From the NCBI GenBank assembly GCA_902475865.1, contig CABSBK010000018.1:1-10139 (forward strand): a DNA stretch of 10,139 bases. The letters run 5' to 3'. This DNA is from an uncultured Collinsella sp. Its GTDB lineage: Bacteria > Actinomycetota > Coriobacteriia > Coriobacteriales > Coriobacteriaceae. Positions 6,402 through 10,139 of the stretch are shown piece by piece. The stretch's first letter is position 1; every line of letters begins with the position of its first letter. The position numbers and the translations under genes are program-made. The notes below the pieces were generated by a model that did not search any database, was not told the DNA's origin, and worked only from the letters and a program-made list of their open reading frames with translations.

Positions 6402-7502
6402 ATGGCTGCAATTTTCAATAGCCCCAGCAAGTACATCCAAGGTCCGGACGAGCTCGCCAAGCTCGGCTCCTATGTCGAGCCGCTCGGCGCTAAGGCCCTC
6501 GTCATCGTGACGCCTTCGGGCAAGAAGCGCGTCGGTGCCAAGATCGAGGGCGGCTTTGCCGAGGCTAAGGCCGAGCTGCTGTTTGAGGACTTTAACGGCG
6601 AGTGCTCCAAGGGCGAGGTCGATCGCCTGGTTGCGCTCGCTCGCGACAACGGTTGCGACATCATCGTCGGCGTCGGTGGCGGCAAGATCCTCGACACCGC
6701 GAAGGCCGTCGCCTATTACCTGGAATCCCCGGTTATCATTTGCCCCACCATTGCTTCGACTGATGCCCCGTGCTCGGCGCTTTCGGTGCTTTATACCGAT
6801 GACGGCCAGTTCGACAAGTACCTCTTCCTTAAGGCAAACCCCAACATTGTCCTTATGGATACGACGGTTATAGCGGCGAGCCCGGTGCGCCTGACGGTTT
6901 CCGGCATGGGCGATGCGCTCGCAACCTATTTCGAGGCTCAGGCGACGCATGATGCCGACGGTGGTACTTGTGCCGGCGGCAAAGGCGGAATGGCCGGCCT
7001 GGCGCTTGCCAAGCTCTGCTACGAGACGCTTATGGCCGATGGCGTCAAGGCCAAGGTCGCGCTGGAGAAGGGTGCGCTCACGCCCGCCGTCGAGCACATC
7101 ATCGAGGCCAATACGCTGCTTTCGGGTATTGGCTTTGAGAGCTCGGGCCTTGCTGCTGCTCATGCCATCCACAATGGCCTGACGATGCTGCCCGAGTGCC
7201 ACGGCATGTATCACGGCGAGAAGGTCGCCTTTGGCACTATCGTCCAGCTGGTACTCGAGGATGCCCCGACCGAGAAGCTCGAGGAAGTCTTGGGCTTCTG
7301 CATTGAGCTGGGCCTGCCGGTCACGATGAAGGAACTTGGCGTTGCCGAGCTTACGCGCGAGAAGGCCATGATTGTTGCCGAGGCCGCGTGCGCGCCTGAG
7401 GACACCATGTGCAACATGCCGTTTGAGGTGACGCCTGAGATGGTCGCCAACGCCATCCTGGGTGCCGACGCACTGGGTCACTACTACCTTATGGATGAGT
7501 AA
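6402..7502 (+). CDS. gldA: Glycerol dehydrogenase, GldA type (NAD+, zinc-dependent)
   Basis: A 366-residue enzyme, essentially the same length as Escherichia coli GldA (367), that interconverts glycerol and dihydroxyacetone with NAD+/NADH. The NAD-binding GVGGGKILDTAKA lies at 90-102 and the substrate/nicotinamide segment PTIASTDAPCSALSVLY at 115-131. The zinc ligands by motif are D171 (GMGDALATYFEA), H254 (AHAIHNG) and H271 (HGEKVAFG), the same positions as in the E. coli enzyme as I recall it. The C-terminal helix region (TPEMVANAILGADALG) is intact. The start has only a weak ribosome binding site (GAGAATGGG), and a strong terminator sits just upstream. Transcription may depend on readthrough or on a promoter overlapping the terminator. 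The related 1,2-propanediol or acetoin activities of the family cannot be excluded. Confidence 0.94.
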   Translation: MAAIFNSPSKYIQGPDELAKLGSYVEPLGAKALVIVTPSGKKRVGAKIEGGFAEAKAELLFEDFNGECSKGEVDRLVALARDNGCDIIVGVGGGKILDTAKAVAYYLESPVIICPTIASTDAPCSALSVLYTDDGQFDKYLFLKANPNIVLMDTTVIAASPVRLTVSGMGDALATYFEAQATHDADGGTCAGGKGGMAGLALAKLCYETLMADGVKAKVALEKGALTPAVEHIIEANTLLSGIGFESSGLAAAHAIHNGLTMLPECHGMYHGEKVAFGTIVQLVLEDAPTEKLEEVLGFCIELGLPVTMKELGVAELTREKAMIVAEAACAPEDTMCNMPFEVTPEMVANAILGADALGHYYLMDE

Positions 7503-7514
7503 ACTAAGGTAAGG

Positions 7515-7550
7515 AAGGGGTAAAGCCGACAGACGGCTTTGCCCCTTTTT
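7515..7550 (+). terminator. Strong intrinsic terminator after gldA
   Basis: AAGGGG-T-AAAGCCG (7515-7528) pairs with CGGCTTT-G-CCCCTT (7534-7547), with one T-G pair and the loop ACAGA, and runs into TTTTT (7546-7550). It begins 12 bp after the gldA stop. Confidence 0.95.
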
Positions 7551-7554
7551 GCTA

Positions 7555-7585
7555 TGGTGCAAAGGGGTCAGGTTGCTTTGCACCA
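7555..7585 (+). repeat. REP-like hairpin with GGGGTCAGG core, between gldA and its paralogue
   Basis: TGGTGCAAAG (7555-7564) and CTTTGCACCA (7576-7585) form a perfect 10-bp stem around the loop GGGTCAGGTTG. It starts 4 bp after the terminator T-tract and ends 30 bp before the next start codon. The inner part, CAAAGGGG-T-CAGG-...-CTTTG, matches the hairpin at 211-242 read on the - strand, although the outer stem differs in sequence while keeping its pairing. Conserved core with compensated stems is what a dispersed hairpin repeat would show. Confidence 0.65.
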
Positions 7586-7615
7586 ATTGTTGTTGATGAA
7601 AGGGCGGATTCTCGT

Positions 7616-8683
7616 ATGGCGCTTCCCATGGTTTACGGCGGTCCCGGTCGGTATGTTCAGGGGCCGGGTGAGCTCTCGCGTCAGGGCAGGTATTTGTCAT
7701 GGTTGGGCTGCGCTGCCTATGTCTTGTTTGACCAGGGCACCGAGGATCGGCTGTGCAAGCAGATCGTCGATGGATTTCTGGACGAAGATCTAAGCGAGCC
7801 TTTCTTTAAGATTTATGACGGTCCGTGTACGGAAGAGGCCGTTGTAAAAATGGCTAAGGAAGCCCAGGCCGAGTATTGCGACATGGTGGTGGGTATTGGC
7901 GGCGGCAAGATGCTCGATATCGCCAAGGCCGTTGCGTATTATGCCGAGTTGCCGTTATGCGTATGCCCCACGGCGGCTTCGATGGACGGTCCGTGCAGCG
8001 CGATTTCGGTGCTGTATCACGAGGATGGGTCGTTCGACCGCTACCTGATGCTCGAGAAGAATCCAGACCTGGTCGTGGTCGATACCAACGTGGTCGCGGC
8101 GGCCCCACTGCGTATGACGGTCGCTGGCATGGGCGATGCGCTGGCAACGTACTTCGAGGCGCGTTCGTGCGTCGCGGCGCACGGCATTAACGAGCACGGT
8201 GGCGCGCCGGGGCACTTGGCCCTGGTTGCGGCTCGTGCCTGCTACGACACGCTCATGGAGTGCGGCGTCGCTGCCAAGCGCGATCTCAAAAAGGGCCGTA
8301 TATCGCCGGCGGTTGAGCGCCTGATCGAGTGCAATATTCTGCTCTCGGGCGTAGGCTTTGAGAGCGGTGGCCTAGCGCTTGCCCATGCCATCGCCAATGG
8401 CCTGACGATTCTGCCCGAGTGCAAGGCCATGCACGGCGAGGCCGTGGCATTTGGCCTAGTGGTCCAGCTTCGTTTGGAGCGTGCGCCCGAGCTTGATCAG
8501 GTGCTCGAGTTTTGCCAGCGCGTCGGTCTGCCGACGACGCTCGAGGAGCTGGGCCTTGACGAGATTTCCGATGCCGACTTGATGAGCGTTGCGGATGCGG
8601 CCATTAGAAACGAACGCAATATGGCTAACGAGCAGGCCAAGGCGACCAAACAAAAGCTTGTGCAGCTCATGCGCGAGGCATAG
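7616..8683 (+). CDS. Second GldA-family polyol/glycerol dehydrogenase, diverged paralogue
   Basis: A 355-residue member of the same family as the gene before it, clearly homologous throughout. NAD binding is at GIGGGKMLDIAKA (93-105). The zinc ligands are kept: D174 (GMGDALATYFEA), H257 (AHAIANG) and H273 (MHGEAVAFG). Differences are concentrated where substrate is handled: the STDAP segment of GldA is SMDGP here (122-126). The C-terminus also lacks the usual TPEMVANAI-type helix and ends in a polar tail (NMANEQAKATKQKLVQLMREA-like, 335-355). The N-terminal third is strongly diverged. I infer an active zinc enzyme with a changed substrate, not a broken copy. The ribosome binding site (AAAGGG, 11 bases upstream) is suboptimal. 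A terminator and a REP-like hairpin separate it from gldA. Codon choice is less strict than in the alcohol dehydrogenase gene. Confidence 0.9.
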   Translation: MALPMVYGGPGRYVQGPGELSRQGRYLSWLGCAAYVLFDQGTEDRLCKQIVDGFLDEDLSEPFFKIYDGPCTEEAVVKMAKEAQAEYCDMVVGIGGGKMLDIAKAVAYYAELPLCVCPTAASMDGPCSAISVLYHEDGSFDRYLMLEKNPDLVVVDTNVVAAAPLRMTVAGMGDALATYFEARSCVAAHGINEHGGAPGHLALVAARACYDTLMECGVAAKRDLKKGRISPAVERLIECNILLSGVGFESGGLALAHAIANGLTILPECKAMHGEAVAFGLVVQLRLERAPELDQVLEFCQRVGLPTTLEELGLDEISDADLMSVADAAIRNERNMANEQAKATKQKLVQLMREA

Positions 8684-8788
8684 CTTGGCGTTTGATCGAT
8701 CTTGTGCAATCGAGGCGGAGATAGGCTATAGACTATTTGCCTCAAAGGTGCGCCGCGTGTAATTTGCCCGAGGCGTGGGCCGATAGCG

Positions 8789-8794
8789 TATCAT
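8789..8794 (+). promoter_or_regulatory. Possible -10 box of the polyferredoxin gene
   Basis: TATCAT (five of six matches to TATAAT) lies 40 bp before the ATG at 8835. The nearest -35-like hexamer, TTGCCC at 8764-8769, is 19 bp away, longer than ideal. The 150-bp gap 8684-8834 has no clear terminator for the preceding gene, only an imperfect inverted repeat (GAGGC/GCCTC at 8712-8743 with ATAG/CTAT inside) without a T-tract, so cotranscription with the dehydrogenase remains possible. Confidence 0.35.
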
Positions 8795-8820
8795 TATCTC
8801 TTGCTTGTTTGCACTGCTCA

Positions 8821-8828
8821 GGGAGGGG
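8821..8828 (+). promoter_or_regulatory. Start-deciding ribosome binding site of the polyferredoxin gene
   Basis: GGGAGGGG lies six bases before the ATG at 8835 and selects it over an in-frame TTG at 8805. Confidence 0.75.
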
Positions 8829-8834
8829 CCGCGC

Positions 8835-10088
8835 ATGGCGCAGGAACACGATCTGTTTGATGACATTATCGAGATCAGCAAGGGTTTCGACTTTCTTAAA
8901 AACCCGCTTGGCGGCGTGACCGATGCACTCGATCCGTCGGCGCCGCAGTGGAATCCTGCCGACTACAAGGAGCGCCCGCGCGGCAACACCATTCCGTGTC
9001 TGACCTGCAAAAACGAAAAGAGCGGCTGCACCGCGTGCATGGACGTGTGCCCGGTCAACGCTATCGAGGTCGAGGAAGACGCCATTGAGATCCTCGACTC
9101 CTGTCGCAAGTGCGGCCTGTGCGCCGCTGCCTGTCCGACCGAGGCGATCATCTCGCCGCGCCTGGCGCCCAAAAACCTGTATGACGATATCGTCTCTGCC
9201 GCTACGAGCCATGAGACCGCCTACGTCACCTGCACGCGCGCCCTCAAGCGCATGCCGCGCGAAAACGAGGTCGTCGTTGCCTGCGTTGGCGATATTACGG
9301 CCGAGACTTGGTTCTCGGTGCTGGCCGACTATCCCAACGTGAGCGTCTACCTGCCGCTGGGCGTGTGCGATAAATGCCGCAACACCGGCGGTGAGGACAT
9401 TCTGGGCGAGGCGATTGCGAAGGCCGAGGAGTGGTCCGGCACGGGCATGGGCTTGGAGGTCGACCCCAAGAGCCTCAAGTGCCATAAGCTTCGCGAGTAC
9501 GAACGCAAGGAGTACATGGAAAAGATTGCCCGCACCACGGGCCTGACGGTGACCAAGCTCAATCCGGCGACGGCGGCGCTGGCCTCGGTGACGCAAAAGC
9601 TCAAGGCCCATCGCCATCAGATTACCCAGCTGGAGCGCACGCTCAACACCATGTGCGGCACCACGACGACCAAGCGTCGCCGTTCGCTCACGCACGGGCG
9701 CCAACTGGTGCTCTCAACGTTGCAAAACCACCCCGAGCTTGCACAGAACATGCAGGTGAGCACGCCGGAATGCGATTTTGACAAGTGCACGTCGTGCGGC
9801 GAGTGCGTCAACGTGTGCCCCACGTTTGCCTGCGATTTGGTGGGAAGCGGCCGCTTTGCGTTGGAGTCGACGTATTGCTTAGGTTGCGGAGCCTGCGTCA
9901 AGGTGTGCCCCGAGCATGCGCTTAAGTTGGTTGAGCATGATGCATCCAACCTGGTCGTCGTCGATCCCGAAGCCGAGGAAAAGGCCGCCCAGAAGGCGAA
10001 GGCTCACGAAGAAGCTGAGAAGGTCAAGGCCGAGGCAAAGGCCAAGCTTGACAAGATGCTCGATCAGGTAGAAAAGCTCGCGGAGTAG
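8835..10088 (+). CDS. Four-cluster [4Fe-4S] ferredoxin-like protein with a helical charged tail
   Basis: A 417-residue cytoplasmic protein with no signal peptide. N-terminal clusters: C55-x2-C58-x6-C65-x2-C68-x3-C72-P, with an extra spacer and a fifth cysteine, and the standard C90-x2-C93-x2-C96-x3-C100-P. A central region (about 115-310) has further cysteines at 133, 150, 178, 181, 216 and 274, including GVCDKC, and no fold I recognise. Two standard C-terminal motifs follow: C318/C321/C324/C328-P and C348/C351/C354/C358-P. The last 40 residues are an Ala/Glu/Lys-rich helix, likely coiled coil. Electron transfer to or from a redox enzyme is the family role; the partner is not in the window. 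Relatives could be the NapF/HydN-like accessory ferredoxins or hydrogenase/heterodisulfide reductase-type electron carriers, but the central region prevents a firm placement. Its position after NAD(P)H-linked dehydrogenases suggests redox balancing, which is inference. Confidence 0.85.
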   Translation: MAQEHDLFDDIIEISKGFDFLKNPLGGVTDALDPSAPQWNPADYKERPRGNTIPCLTCKNEKSGCTACMDVCPVNAIEVEEDAIEILDSCRKCGLCAAACPTEAIISPRLAPKNLYDDIVSAATSHETAYVTCTRALKRMPRENEVVVACVGDITAETWFSVLADYPNVSVYLPLGVCDKCRNTGGEDILGEAIAKAEEWSGTGMGLEVDPKSLKCHKLREYERKEYMEKIARTTGLTVTKLNPATAALASVTQKLKAHRHQITQLERTLNTMCGTTTTKRRRSLTHGRQLVLSTLQNHPELAQNMQVSTPECDFDKCTSCGECVNVCPTFACDLVGSGRFALESTYCLGCGACVKVCPEHALKLVEHDASNLVVVDPEAEEKAAQKAKAHEEAEKVKAEAKAKLDKMLDQVEKLAE

Positions 10089-10106
10089 CTAAAAGAGCGT
10101 ACATGA

Positions 10107-10139
10107 TGGCCGGTGGGACAGGTGCTGCCCCGCCGGCCA
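10107..10139 (+). terminator. GC-rich hairpin after the polyferredoxin gene (probable terminator, cut by window edge)
   Basis: TGGCCGGTGGG (10107-10117) pairs with CCCGCCGGCCA (10129-10139) over 11 positions with one T-G pair; the loop is 11 bases. It begins 18 bp after the stop codon, the right place for a terminator, but any T-tract lies beyond the window. The end of the left arm plus the loop reads GGGACAGG, the same core as in the REP-like hairpin at 211-242. Confidence 0.6.

Noticed and set aside
6384..7700. - strand open frame of 438 codons opposite gldA
   Set aside because: It crosses a terminator and the REP-like hairpin and lies antisense to a canonical GldA; no protein family features are seen.
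7616..8683. GldA paralogue as a pseudogene
   Set aside because: The frame is intact, zinc ligands and NAD motif are kept, and changes are localised, so it looks functional although diverged.
1..10139. CRISPR array, prophage, toxin-antitoxin or defence system
   Set aside because: No regularly spaced direct repeats, integrase, transposase, phage structural gene or known defence motif is seen on either strand.

Overview
The window is bacterial, compact and GC-rich. The gene set fits a fermentative Gram-positive of the Coriobacteriia (Actinomycetota), with Collinsella or a close relative as the best guess. The reasons are a MurT/GatD lipid II amidation enzyme, iron- and zinc-dependent alcohol and polyol dehydrogenases, a multi-[4Fe-4S] ferredoxin-like protein, AGGAGG-type ribosome binding sites and strong use of C/G-ending codons. 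The genus is an inference from protein style, not a database result.

Left edge (1-250): the 3' end of one tRNA on the + strand converges on a complete tRNA-Glu(UUC) on the - strand, and one hairpin between them can terminate both. A second hairpin lies just past the stop codon of the next gene and belongs to a small family of related hairpins in this window.

Left half (250-4592, all - strand): a three-gene operon is read right to left. Two neighbouring helical-repeat (TPR-like) proteins, overlapping by one base, resemble each other along their length and look like an old tandem duplication. They are followed 45 bp later by a single-chain MurT-GatD fusion. MurT-GatD amidates the D-Glu of lipid II; it is usually two proteins, and here both catalytic halves sit in one 725-residue chain.

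Middle (4593-5093): a divergent intergenic region of about 500 bp with no convincing gene. It holds two AAACGTTT palindromes 57 bp apart, a perfect 9-bp inverted repeat in the probable leader of the next gene, and other short inverted repeats.

Right half (5094-10139, all + strand): an iron-containing alcohol dehydrogenase, a classical glycerol dehydrogenase (GldA type), a diverged second GldA-family dehydrogenase, and a 417-residue protein with four ferredoxin-type [4Fe-4S] motifs and a charged helical tail. Strong intrinsic terminators follow the first two dehydrogenases, so these genes are neighbours in function (NAD(P)H recycling, alcohol/glycerol/dihydroxyacetone metabolism) but are probably not one simple operon. 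The last gene may pass electrons to an unseen partner enzyme; its partner cannot be told from this window.

The most interesting points are the MurT-GatD fusion with its unexplained helical-repeat partners, the set of hairpins sharing a GGG-N-CAGG core, the diverged GldA pair placed behind terminators, and the unusual polyferredoxin.
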